Assembly: GCA_033239525.1 (NCBI GenBank)
Contig: BSYO01000020.1
Span: 9,550,308 to 9,614,307 of the forward strand
Origin: Nepenthes gracilis
Lineage: Eukaryota > Streptophyta > Magnoliopsida > Caryophyllales > Nepenthaceae
DNA length: 64,000 nt
Direction: 5' to 3'
Shown here: piece after piece, positions 20,640 through 31,303 of the stretch
Position numbering within the stretch: the stretch's first letter is position 1
How the letters are laid out: each line of letters opens with the position of its first letter
The notes under the pieces: model-generated
The model's database searches: none
What the model saw: the letters and a program-made list of their open reading frames with translations, nothing else
Told to the model about the DNA's origin: nothing
Position numbers and translations under genes: made by a program

Positions 20640-22635
20640 CAATAAAAGTAGGGGAAAGGGGAAATTAAAAGAGGGATTTAGGAGGACGGAAGGTAGGAAG
20701 AAGAAAACAGAAACGCAAAGGAAGCTTCCGGTAGAGAGAGAGAGGGAGGGAGAATAGAGAGAAATGGCCAAATGAAGCTTTCCGGGTCCGATTCCGAACT
20801 CGAGTTAGTTGGAGAAGTTATAAATCGGGTCGAGACAAGCACTCTCATACCATTTTTATCATGTCTTTTGAGTTTTATTCGATCTTTATTGGATATTATT
20901 GTTCCAATACCCACGAAAATCATGAAAAATATGTAACCCGTGATTCTTACTCAAAGTATTTATGTTTTATTGTCCATTTTTACCCTCCGTTTGACCCGAT
21001 TTGGTTTAGCCAAATCCTAACCCGTAACTGCACAGGATACCCCCATTTGCCCTTCGATTAAATGTCAAAATGATCCCAAAATATAAATTATCATGTCCTA
21101 ATTATGCATATACTTTGACCGGGTGTCCGATTACACAGGTATCGACCCGTTCGCGATATCCGAAAACTCTAAAACGGCCTTGACACTGTTCACCCGAGAA
21201 TAAACATAATTTTTGCATGCTTCCATTGAAATAAATTGTTATGTGAGTTTTGACTAATTGTTTATGTGTTATTGTAAGTCCCGAAAATATATATTTGTGC
21301 TCCGTTTGCAAAGAAATGTGTTCCGGAGGACCCTAAAGTGAAAATTTGCATGATACGGTAAGAAATTCTAATCCTTCCTACGTATTATGACAACCGCACA
21401 TTCGAATTGACTTAAGAAAATACTTAAGTCCAGAGAATGCAGTCGAATATGTGATTGGAGGAAAGTCCACAATGTGATATGTGATATGTGAACGATTGAT
21501 ATTGGAACATTTAATTCTCCTGGATGGAGAAAATGTGAATTGAATTGGATTTGGTGGACTTTCCCTTAAATGAATATGGAATAATGAAACTAGGACCATA
21601 GACTATGTTATGATGGGTGATATTCTTGGGCATGACATAAGTATCATAGTAAAAACTTAAGGATTACTATTGTCATGTATCCTGGCCGCTTACTGAAGTA
21701 GGTAATACTCTTGTCAAATTTTAGGATATTACTGTGGAAAGACGATGATTGTCTTTGGACCGCGAGAGGTAAGGGTAGTGTTGATTACACTATGCCACAT
21801 GGTGTTCAGCCTATGTTGGTCAATCGATGCCTATGTTGGCAGATCGATATTGGACGTTTATTACATCGTGTGAGCCTTAAATCATGTGAACTATAATGAT
21901 TCTTTCTTCGTCCTTCCGCACATTTTGTTAGTAAGGTCTATCGACTCTGATCTGCAAAGATAAATAACTATGTGTAAATCATAATCCAAAAAGGAGAAGT
22001 GAACTGTGTATCAAAGTATACTTGATCATATTCCTGTTTAATATATGTCTTTCATGCATATGCCTTTTCTTGCTTACCTTTGTCTATATTGATTATTGTT
22101 TTGTTATGATGTACTTGTTAGGTTTTTTAGCTCACCCTTATTTCTCCTTGTGTCCAATTTTTTACAGGTCCGTTAAATCAGATGGGATAGCATAGAGATT
22201 GGAAGTTGGCTAGGCTCGGGATTTGAAAGATCAGATTGAAAGACTTATACCTTATAGGTTGTTGTTAAATGTATATTTTCATATTTCTTTTGGGTTTATT
22301 AATATATATTGTACAAATGACTAATGATTACTTAGCTTAATTTTCACTATCATTTGGATTATTTATACTTCCGCAGGATATTGTAGTTTGTTATAGGTAC
22401 TTAGTGGCATCTTTCTTTGGCCAACATTGGGTATAGATACACAATGTTGCAACCACAATTTAGTAGTGGCAATTTGGATCTTGTGTAGTTTTGTGTTGAT
22501 ATTGTATGTTGGTTGTTGGGATTTTTGGATGTATTATGTGTTGTACAGGTGATTGTACAGGTTTTGTATCAGCTCGACGATCGTATTACAGAGAAAACTT
22601 TATTAGATTTTCGACAAAAAAAATGGTCCGTCACA
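20351..22635 (+). repeat. Element P 3' LTR
   Basis: Runs from TATAATATCCCG to GTCCGTCACA. The opening TG has become TA. The microsatellite region (20548-20642) has a long (TA)n and a shorter (AAT)n run than the 5' LTR. The conserved block is at 22393-22413. Long asparagine- or tyrosine/isoleucine-rich frames here are microsatellite artefacts. Confidence 0.9.
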
Positions 22636-23383
22636 CTGAGCCTATGCTAACACTAGTACCCGCACCCGAATTGGCACTCAAACCATCTCGCCTAAACATC
22701 TTCTTCTTGAAGAACTCCTTCTCGAGTCTTTTTCATGGATCAAGGCTTGGTCTTGTACGTCGCCATAAGTTGACAATTTTTAACGTCGCCAACTGTTTGG
22801 AATATTGTCTCTCAAACACTGCAAAAACATCCTTGCTTTTCTTTCTTCATCTTCACCATGTACGAAGTATACCGGGACAACTCCGTAAATTTTGCATTAT
22901 ATTCAGCTACGGTTCGGTTGCCTTGTCTCAACCAGATAAACTCTGCTTCTTTCGGTTCGTGGAGACTCGACAAAAAATACTTCTCCACGAATGTCTCTTC
23001 AAACATTGCCCAAGTGATCTTGCTCTCGAGCACTCCTAAGGCTCTTTTCTTCATTTTCCACCAGTGATGAGTTTCATCTTCCAAACGGTATGTAGCAAAT
23101 AATACTCCCAAAAAACTTTCTTGAGCCGTTGAAACCATGTATTCACCTTTACTGGGTCAGGCTCACCCAGAAATTTTAGGACTCATTCTTGAATGAACCA
23201 GTCATAAGCAAATGCCCTCGGATTCGTAGGAGCTTGGACTGGAGCCGAAACTGGAACTTCTGTTAGGTTTTGCTGCCCCATTGACTTTATAATATCTGCC
23301 ATCATTCCAAACAAATTCATATACTCAGCTTCTCAATCTTACAGTTGGATGCCACCATGTGCAGTTCTTCGTCTAGGTGACAT
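22636..23383 (-). pseudogene. O1 gag, N-terminal part
   Basis: Minus-strand ATG at 23383 (MSPRRRTAHG). EAEYMNLF, YDWFIQE, FLGEPDPVKVNTWFQRLKKVF, HHWWKMKKRALGVLESKITW and EFIWLRQGNRTVAEYNAKFTELSRY follow, the Retrotrans_gag signature. There are several stops, and a small deletion near 23120 at the position of the usual CPxGDKVLFA text. It ends GAGTSVSIGS at the P insertion and continues at 13388. It is the capsid protein of a non-autonomous element. Confidence 0.85.
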
Positions 23384-23459
23384 GGTTAATACTCTTTCTA
23401 AAATAAGAATAACGCTGGTTAGTTCACATTTCGGGTACTAGCTAGGACATCACCATCTC

Positions 23460-25595
23460 TATGAGATCCCGATCCTGCAACATAATAATTATGGAGTAAT
23501 TATATGTATAGAAATCATGTTTAGGCTAAGTATAGTGAAAATTTTGATACTAAAGCAAATTGAAGCGAAATGGCCAAAGGAGCGTAGAGCGCTCGTGCGC
23601 TTTTTTACAAAAGTGACGACTCGAGCACCGCTCGATTGGCACTCGAGCGGTGGTCACCTGAACTGCACATGACCAATTTCCTTCATGTTTTTAAAGGGAT
23701 TTGGGGGCTTTCTTTGGATAGAACAGCAGTAGAGCATTGAAGGAGAGAAGAGAGGAATGAGAGGGAAGAGAAAAGGAAAGAAAAAAATCGTCCGTCCAAT
23801 TTCGACAAGAATTACGTTAACTGTCGATCAAGCTCAGGCAAATGTACTTCGGACGCTATTTATTTTTTTACTACTTTTTCTGTATCCCAAAAATGGTATT
23901 TATAATTTAAATTCAAGGTTCTGTGTGTTTACTGTAAATAATGCCTATTTCTGTATATTAATCAGATAGATTTTGTATTTACTAGTATATATTGCTAAAT
24001 ATGCTTTCAATTTCATAAAAATATATGTGTTCAATGTTCTTTTATCGTCCGAAAGTTTTGACAAAACCCTATGTACGAAAATAAAGGGGATTTAACTGTT
24101 TTTAACTGAAATTTCTGCTATAAAAAAGTTAATCTATAATGAGATGAAGCCCCCACTGTGATTTATTTTTGAAAAATTTATAAGATACTGTACTGTAAAA
24201 TTACTTTGTATTTCTGAAGTATACTAAAGGGTTACAAACTAGTACTGTATATTTCTGAAGCATATTGAAGGGTCACGAACTATCACTGTATACTTTTGAT
24301 GCATACTGAAAGGTTACAAACTATACGGATGGATTTCAATGTATTTCTGAAGTGAACTGAAGAGTTATTGAGAACTCTAACTGACTTTCGAAACGTGGTA
24401 AGTTCTCAGTAAGAAATAGGAAGAAAATGATTCTGATATTATTAATTAGGATCTAGAACTGATATACAGTTAGGTTAGGTTCTCCAACATGTCTTAGAAC
24501 GTTATGATGGTAATCGATGATAACTCTATCCATGAAATTATACGTGTTCTACCCTTCTTTAAGGTGTTAACCTAGATGGTAGTTACTGTTCCTGGTCGGC
24601 ACCCTGTCCTGAATCCCATGAGAGGGGATAGATCCCATGAGAAGGGATCTCCTGTTATTGTACTGGCCTTGGATTGTATAGAGTGAACACAATCTATCCT
24701 TGATTATTCGTCCCCTCTACTAGTAGGGTCTACTAGTTGGGTCCTTTATTGATAAAAAAAAATTTTTCTATAATTTATGGAATTAAAACTGATTTCTACT
24801 TTATGAAACACATGTTATTGAATTATTATTAACGAACCATGAATACACTGATTTCTGATTTCTAAAACTTGATTATTATCGAAACATGCTTTCTGTGCTT
24901 TTCATGCACTGTCCTGCCCCTAAATATTTTCATAATATAGTAAATTTGTATAATTGTTCTCCATAACTTGATTTACTGCATGTACCTTATTGGGTTTCAA
25001 CTCACTATTTTACTATTTTTTTCTTCTAGATGAGACGGTAGAGCTCGTACCAGATAAGAAGGAATAGCTAGAGCCTGATCTGAAGACCTTGGGAGATCGA
25101 AAGTGTTTTGGAGATTTTAAAAAAGATAGTGGAATTGTAAAGACCTGATTTTGATATATGGTTTTGTATATGGATCTTATGCATATGAATTCTTGTGTAT
25201 AGAATGTATGTGATACATGTGATGAACTAGAAATATTGCTTCCGCAGATTTATAGTTCTGCTTTCGTTATATGTTTTCTGAATTTTGAACAGGTCCTAGT
25301 TGGCATCTCAATTCTGAACTATTGGTATAGTGGATATGAAAGTGAATTGTAAGTCGTAGGAAATTATACGGCGTCTGTAATCTTGTGTCTGGATGAGAAT
25401 TTCCTATTGATGGATATGATATTGTTATTCTGTATATTTGTAGGTATTAAGCAGGTTCTGTATATTTCTATTTAGCCCAATTTTAGAGAAAACTCTACCC
25501 GTTTTCTCTTAGAACTTTGAGTGGCTAATTGGGCTTAAGTTCTGTATTCTGTTAATGAAAGAATTACTTGAGAAAAAGAAAATCATTCCGTCACA
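23460..25595 (+). repeat. Solo LTR B1 inserted in O1 leader
   Basis: TATGAGATCCCGATCC to TTCCGTCACA, 2136 bp, with no primer site after it. It matches B2 (46441-48507) along its length. Flanks ATCTC and ATTTA share three of five bases, a decayed duplication. The O1 leader resumes at 25596 (atgctatcaaacatgac), as in the uninterrupted R leader near 40085. It contains a GC-rich island with GCGCTCG, GACTCGAGCACC and CACTCGAGCGG at 23588-23650, a GA tract at 23740-23790 and the conserved block at 25289-25309. Confidence 0.8.
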
Positions 25596-25777
25596 ATTTA
25601 TGCTATCAAACATGACTACCAACCCTAACTTAATTTTAATCTAAGTTATGTAAACTAAGATAACTAAAACTATCTATACTAACTTAATCATCCTATACCT
25701 TTATCTACTTATTCAGTCTAACTTATCTTATCCTAGACTTCCGTATAAGATCTAGATCAAATGTAAGGTATCTTCTT

Positions 25778-25788
25778 CTCTGATACTA
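25778..25788 (-). promoter_or_regulatory. Element O1 primer-binding site (tRNA-iMet)
   Basis: Minus-strand TAGTATCAGAG, three bases from the LTR at 25792. Confidence 0.8.
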
Positions 25789-26753
25789 AGCTGTGACAGA
25801 TCATATTCTAACTGGGATTTGGCAAGGTCTCGCTTGTACAATGTCCATCAAACTAAAAACAAACCTGTACTATTCACATGTACAAATATATACATATTAT
25901 ATAAACAATATACACAGGTTTCAATATGCCACAATCCATTTGTGGTCCCAACGTCATATCTCCGGATACAACATCTGTGCTTAGAGATGTCATTAGGTAC
26001 TTAAACTCAAACCATAATAACCAGTGGAAGCATATCCCCATATAAGTATAAAATCACAAAATCTGAGTCTACAAAATCATCTTTCAAATCCCCTGCCTAG
26101 CAAACTAAAAATCTCTACTCCACCTGATCGGGTATAAATTTGTACTCATCTAAAGGCAAAAAAAGCAAGGAGTAGGCCGAATACTCAATAAGGTACAATA
26201 TAATTAAGGACAATAAAAAACGTACTCAAAATAAATCAAGGAAATGGAATAGGAGTATAATATAGATGCATAAATATGAAACATGATCAATATATTTTCA
26301 GAATATATTTAACTTTTCACATTTTATATCTAATTTATTTACATTCTAAAACATACAGAAATTCGTTCATATTTAGGGACCAGGGCTAATAAGCCATACT
26401 AACTAATGGAGTAGCCAAATCAAGGAAAGAATCATGTTATTCCACACAATTTAAGGCCTACCCATATACCTCAAATTTAACATCCCATGGTAAATGATAT
26501 AGCTTTAATCCCAAATATATTGGGCCATAATTCTTATTCTTATGAGTTGAAAGGAATGATCTATTGAAATAAAATTTCACCGATAACACTAATAATAATA
26601 TATCAAATCTCATTAAATAAGGTCAGCCATATAATATTTATATCTAAACAAGTATAAACAAGCTTTGGATTACATGAATTATAAAGTAAACTGGGGTATC
26701 ATGTCCTTCAACAAGGGCATCATGTCCTTTGGGGCAATATTCAAACCTAGTTC

Positions 26754-29091
26754 TTGTCGTTGCCTGGCTGCTCCTCCCATTCTCCCCCTCCTCCGGCGGC
26801 ACCACTAGCTTTGGTTGGTCCCTCGAGGCCGCCGGAATCCTCCCCCCGTAAACCTAATCCCATATTCTCTGACCCTGTCTCACTCTCTTTCCCTTCGTTT
26901 CGTGCCTCTGTCTCTATTCCATCTTCTGATTCTTTGAAATCAGAGGTGTCCCGTGGGTCCTCTAATGCGCATGTTCCTTCACAATTAGTTGGCGTTCTCC
27001 CCCCGCCTCCTAAATCAAACACCCTCCATGTGGATGTGGTTTCTTATGTCAACTCTTGAAGGGTGTCAAGGGTCTATTCTTCACAGGCGGTGAACCTTCC
27101 CTGCTCTGGACGGTTCCTACATCTGATGACGTTACTGATTTTGCAAATGCGGCTTTCTTGGGGGCGTTTGATCCAAAACCTCCGATGATTGCTGATGCTA
27201 GTTCCCCTCGTGCTTCATGGTTTTCTGTGGTCTAGCAGAATATCAGAGGTGGTAAGTCCTCTTTGAAATACTTTCCTCCTAAATTAGGGGATAAGGATAA
27301 TGAGGTTTTGACTCCCCCATCTGAAGTTATCAGGCAAGGGGAGGAAATATGGGGTGGCACATTGGTTAGGTATTTCTCTGGCAACCCCCTGCATTATCAA
27401 GCTGTCAGCCACATTACTAGGAAAATTTGGGCTCAATTTGAGCTGCAACATGTGGCTGGTAATGACCAGGGTTTCTTTTTTCTTTCATTTTTCTTCTTGT
27501 AATCAGCTTGAGAAATATATTGCGGGTGGTCCCTGGACCTTTGCTGGACACCCCTTGTTTCTCAAGAAACGGAAACCGGGTACGCCACTATTTTAAAAAG
27601 GAGTACAAATCCTTTCCCATCTGGATCACCTTGTCACACGTGCCAATGAAATTTTGGACACCTCTGGGTTTGAGCTGGATTGCAAGTATTGTAGGAAAGC
27701 CTTTACAATTGGACCCTATTTCTGAGAATATGGAAAGGTTGGGTTTTGCCCGTGTTTGTGTGGAAGTAGGAACTGATGCCCCTTTGCCTGATCATGTACA
27801 AATCAGGTCAGAATGCTCAACTGAGCCTCCTGATAAATTTTACTTAGAGATTAATATTGAGTACCAATGGAAGCTTGCCCGTGGTAGCCATTGAAATAGG
27901 AAGGGGATGACTGAACCAAGAGGGAAATCTGTGAAGGTGTTCAGGCCTACCGGTCGAAGTTTGTCGGTTTCACAGCTCTCTCCTGCTCAGCCTAAGACCA
28001 ACAAGAAAAATCATGCTCCTGCTACCCCTAATAAGGCTGATCCTAAAAAGCCTGCCTCCAACTCTTTTGCCATCCTTCAAGACTCTGAAGCTAATGGTAG
28101 GGAGAATGAGGACCTAGGCATTGATTGTTTAAAGATCAATTCTGGAAGGAATGATTCCATTCAGCTTCTAGAAGTTGATAAATAGTTTATATTAGATGCT
28201 CAAAATGATAGGGATTTCCATGGCAACCCTTTGCATGCTCCAGCTCTGGTTGAAGGGGTACTTGAGAATCGATCCTCAAATGTGGCACTTTCTGTCAATG
28301 GTGCTGAATTAGTTTTAACACCAAATTCTATAACCAAACTTTCTTTTAAGTACTCCCAAGATACTTCAGATCAGGTTGATGAGGTAGTGGAAGATGAGGA
28401 CGATTTTCACAACCCAACGCTTAATGCCCTCAAGATGTTGTTGGAGGCAAATGCTACCCAGCTATATCTCGATTCTTTAACTCTGGAAGGAAGGCACACT
28501 GTGCATGATTTCATGGAAAAATCTTTGCTAGCTATATCTGATGAGGCGAGGGATGAGTTCAAATATTCTTCTCCCCTGGCTTTAGCAGATTAGGATAATT
28601 TTCCAGGCGCATTATTTGAAGCTATCAGGTTGTTCGTGGTAGCCACAACTACTCCACTATATATTACTTCCTTATCCCCTGCTGGTAAGAAGGTAGTCGT
28701 TGGTTTTCTAGATACTATACTGAAAACAGAGACAGAATTTCCAAATTGCAATTTTAGCCAATTAAGTGAATTAGTGGCGGGTCTCCATATAGTTGATGAA
28801 TCTGCCACCACAACGAGCCTTCTAGGAACTCCCATCTCCTCCATTTGCTCACAGCGGTAGTCTGATAGGAGAGCAAGTGAAGTGCATTCCAATCATGCTC
28901 AGGAAGGGGCGCTTCAGGTTACCACCCCTTCTCCTCCAGAGCAAGATGGAACCTGGAAGCAAGCTAAGTCCAGGAGACATAGACTACCTTCCGAATCACT
29001 ACTTTCTGAAAGGTATGGCCTTGTTTGCCAGTTTGGTGAGTATTTATCGGGATGGCTCTTCGCCTATAAAAAAAAAAAGAGACAGGGATGA
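26754..29091 (+). pseudogene. LINE ORF1 (DUF4283-like RNA-binding protein)
   Basis: Starts in frame 3 (MSLPGCSSHSPPPPAAP, a Pro/Ser-rich N-terminus). It passes to frame 2 (FPPKLGDKDNEV, QAVSHITRKIWAQFELQ) and then frame 1 from about 27508. The DUF4283-like core is recognisable: YIAGGPWTFAGHPLFLKK, FPIWITLSHVPMKFW, GLSWIASIVGKPLQLDPI, RLGFARVCVEV. The CCHC knuckle expected after INIEYQWK is not seen. From 27508 to 29091 frame 1 is kept with only nonsense codons (near 27894, 28185, 28593, 28860). It ends TWKQAKSRRHRLPSE, like the basic tail of plant L1 ORF1. ORF1 would coat LINE RNA. Two frameshifts and several stops make it dead. Confidence 0.8.
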
Positions 29092-30035
29092 TTCATTTGC
29101 CCGATATTTTCAGCTGAATTTGAGGTTTTCCCTTCTTAGAGTGCAGTTGCTCGTCATACCAAGACAGTTGGCTTTGTTTGGTTTGGAATGACTGAAATGC
29201 CTTTTATACCTGTATGACAGGCCTTTTGGGATTTTCAAGCTTGGCTTTTTGCAAGGATGGATTGGCTCTAGGTGGCAGTGTGCCTTTTTGCATGGTATGC
29301 GCCAAAGAGTATTAGTTGGCGAGATGGATTGCCAGGGATGGAATTTTCATAAGGAATACCAGGGATGGGGTTTCCTCCTAGTTTGCCAAGGATGAATTCC
29401 TAGAATGCCTGGGATGGACTCCCAGGATCCATCGGATGGCATTTTTCAATCTGTACAGAGTTATGTCATAATATGCTGGGATGGCATTTGTCCGGTATGC
29501 AACAAATTACTATATATGCCAGAATGACATGTTGATCCAATTACAGTAAAATGCTGGTTCGCTCCTTGCCCGATATGACCCAAGGTGGCTGTGTGCACTC
29601 TTTACCCAATATGCCGCAAAAGGCCGGGATGGCTTTTCGCCCAGTATGCAACAATGTAGCAAAATGCCGTGAAATGCCGGTTTGCTCCTTGCCCAATATG
29701 ACCCAAGGTGGCTGTGTGCACTATTTTTCTGGTATGCAGTAAAAGGCAGGAATGGCTTTTCGCCCACTATGCAACAATGCAACAAAATACCGGTATGGAA
29801 ATTCTGGACAGAGTCTCTTAACCGGTTGGATCAAAGGCTTGTGGCCAGTTTGGATGTTGGTTTTTTGGCCTGTTTTTTCCTTTTGTATGTTTTATTTCGG
29901 TCTCATGAAATGTTTCATGGTAGTGCTCGAGATATACCCTAACGTCTATATTCGACCTCTAAGTCGACAAAGCACTTGGAGTTAGAACTTAGTTTTGTAC
30001 TTATTTTTATTTTAATTCAATTTTACTTACTTACC
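29092..30035 (+). other. LINE 3' region, non-coding, repeat-rich
   Basis: Sequence from the end of ORF1 to the poly-A run. There is no ORF2 text in any frame. From about 29240 to 29790 the motif GGGATGG or GGCCGGGATGGC recurs at irregular spacing, ending in a two-copy tandem repeat. The last 200 bases (GT-rich, then AT-rich) look like a LINE 3' UTR. Confidence 0.6.
29547..29795 (+). repeat. Tandem repeat in LINE 3' region, about 124 bp x 2
   Basis: Copy 1 begins 'aaatgctggttcgctccttg' at 29547 and copy 2 begins 'gaaatgccggtttgctcctt' at 29670. Both run through 'atgacccaaggtggctgtgt' and 'ggatggcttttcgccca'. A few substitutions separate them. Confidence 0.75.
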
Positions 30036-31303
30036 AAAAAAAAAAAAAATAATTCTTATTCTTATGCCACCAAAGCATACCCTGTGGCCTAGGATAATTC
30101 TTTAATTTACCACTGTAATATCCTAAAGCATGTTAGAAAATATCACTCTCTGATATATAATTTCCTCGGTCTAATTTCAAGATTACTTATTCTTAAGGAA
30201 AAGTTCACACTTATTTTTAATACGAAGTTCTCACTCCCTAGAGAACGATTCATCAAACTTAAAAAATTGAGGAATTTTCGTCTTATACTTTGCATAATTC
30301 CCATATTTCTTGGGTATAGATACAAATTGTCATGATCTTGCAGATATGGATACGTATTTTTGTATTCTTGTGAACTTAAATCTTCATATGATTTCAAATA
30401 CATGTACAAATTAACATGAAGTTTGGAAAAAATTAAAAAAATACTTACCACGTTGAGCCAAATAAAACTGTCTTCTGGATAATAAATTCCTTCACAAAAG
30501 GCATCTAACATAATTTTTGAAACATATAAATAACATATACAAAATACATGTGAATAAATACCAAATAATCTTGTTCACTAAGCTAGGGTTCCAATTTTCT
30601 AAAACTAAATCATGCAAAAACCCCAAAATAAATGAGCAAAATGGCGGGGCACAGGATTAGGGTTTCCACATAACACAATACCACATCAAACTTTTAAATC
30701 AAATACAAAATCAACATATATACATATTGAAGATATGGATATTTTAAAATACAAGTTTAGACAGGTATTTAAATAAAAATACCTGAAGAGAACATAACAA
30801 AAAGAGTAGCAAGAGAAAAAAAATGTATATGGGTGCACTTGCCTCGACCAAATCTATAACTTTTTTAACTAGCTCTAACTAGAAAATGGACTTGAAAGCC
30901 TCAAACTCTTCTTCTCTCTCTTCATCTCCATGCTCTCTCTCTGCTTTGATGGAAAATGGCAAAAAGAAACCCCACGCACACTTAAATAGATAGACTGGCG
31001 GTTGAGCATTAGTCAGGCAAGTATCAGGCACGGTAGCACTGGAACAGGTGCTCAAGCGCGCTGCCAGCACGCATTAGGCGCGCATGCATTGGATTTGGCA
31101 CCTCCTGCCAATGCTATAACAGCTAGCAGGTGCCACTTCACTGGATTGGGCGTCCCTGTGCTACCTCGGGCACCCAATGGACATCCTCTCCTCTCAACCT
31201 ATTCCACTTCCGAAACTTAGTTTCTCGCATACATTAGGCCTAATTTTAATTATATTAACTTAATTACTCCTAATTACTATATTTAAAAAGTCAATACTTT
31301 ACA

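Larger units (their letters stand above)
13389..22635 (+). mobile_element. Element P: complete but inactive Tekay-like chromovirus
   Basis: The only element with both LTRs and a whole gag-pol inside the window. Flanks TTGAG (13384-13388) and CTGAG (22636-22640) form a one-mismatch 5-bp duplication inside O1 gag. Order: 5' LTR, iMet primer site, gag, protease, RT, RNase H, integrase, chromodomain, polypurine tract, 3' LTR. The LTRs are 2286 and 2285 bp. Pol has many nonsense codons, a few frameshifts and a missing integrase block, so it is dead. Confidence 0.9.
26545..30049 (+). mobile_element. L1-type LINE with ORF1 only
   Basis: 3.5-kb insertion in the O1 5' LTR. It ends in a run of 14 A (30036-30049) and is flanked by a 17-bp perfect duplication TAATTCTTATTCTTATG (26528-26544 and 30050-30066), the hallmark of target-primed reverse transcription. 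The matching empty site is in the O1 3' LTR near 9156. It holds an ORF1 relic and a long 3' region but no endonuclease or reverse transcriptase (ORF2). Confidence 0.9.
8328..31303 (-). mobile_element. Element O1: gag-only chromovirus with three insertions
   Basis: Minus-strand LTR retrotransposon. Flanks are GAAGA (8323-8327) and GGAGA (31304-31308), a target duplication with one change. Order on the plus strand: 3' LTR, polypurine tract, chromodomain relic, non-coding spacer, gag, leader, iMet primer site, 5' LTR. It has been invaded by P (in gag), solo LTR B1 (in the leader) and a LINE (in the 5' LTR). No reverse transcriptase or integrase core is present, so it would have needed enzymes from another element. 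Confidence 0.8.
25792..31303 (-). repeat. Element O1 5' LTR, interrupted by a LINE
   Basis: TGTGACAGATC to TACTTTACA on the plus strand. Removing the LINE and one target copy leaves about 1.99 kb, against 2.1 kb for the 3' LTR. Part of the difference is a loss of about 100 bp near 26030, where the 3' LTR has the segment around 8575-8685. Conserved block at 25984-26004, CT tract near 30905-30945, GC-richer island at 31010-31180. Confidence 0.8.

Noticed and set aside
20379..20771. Frames with poly-Leu, Tyr-Ile or Asn runs
   Set aside because: Microsatellite translation in the P LTR. The same applies to 13594-13797 and 44976-45176.
26747..27022. Minus-strand frame opposite LINE ORF1 start
   Set aside because: Mirror of the Pro/Ser-rich coding strand; Gly/Glu-rich with no domain.
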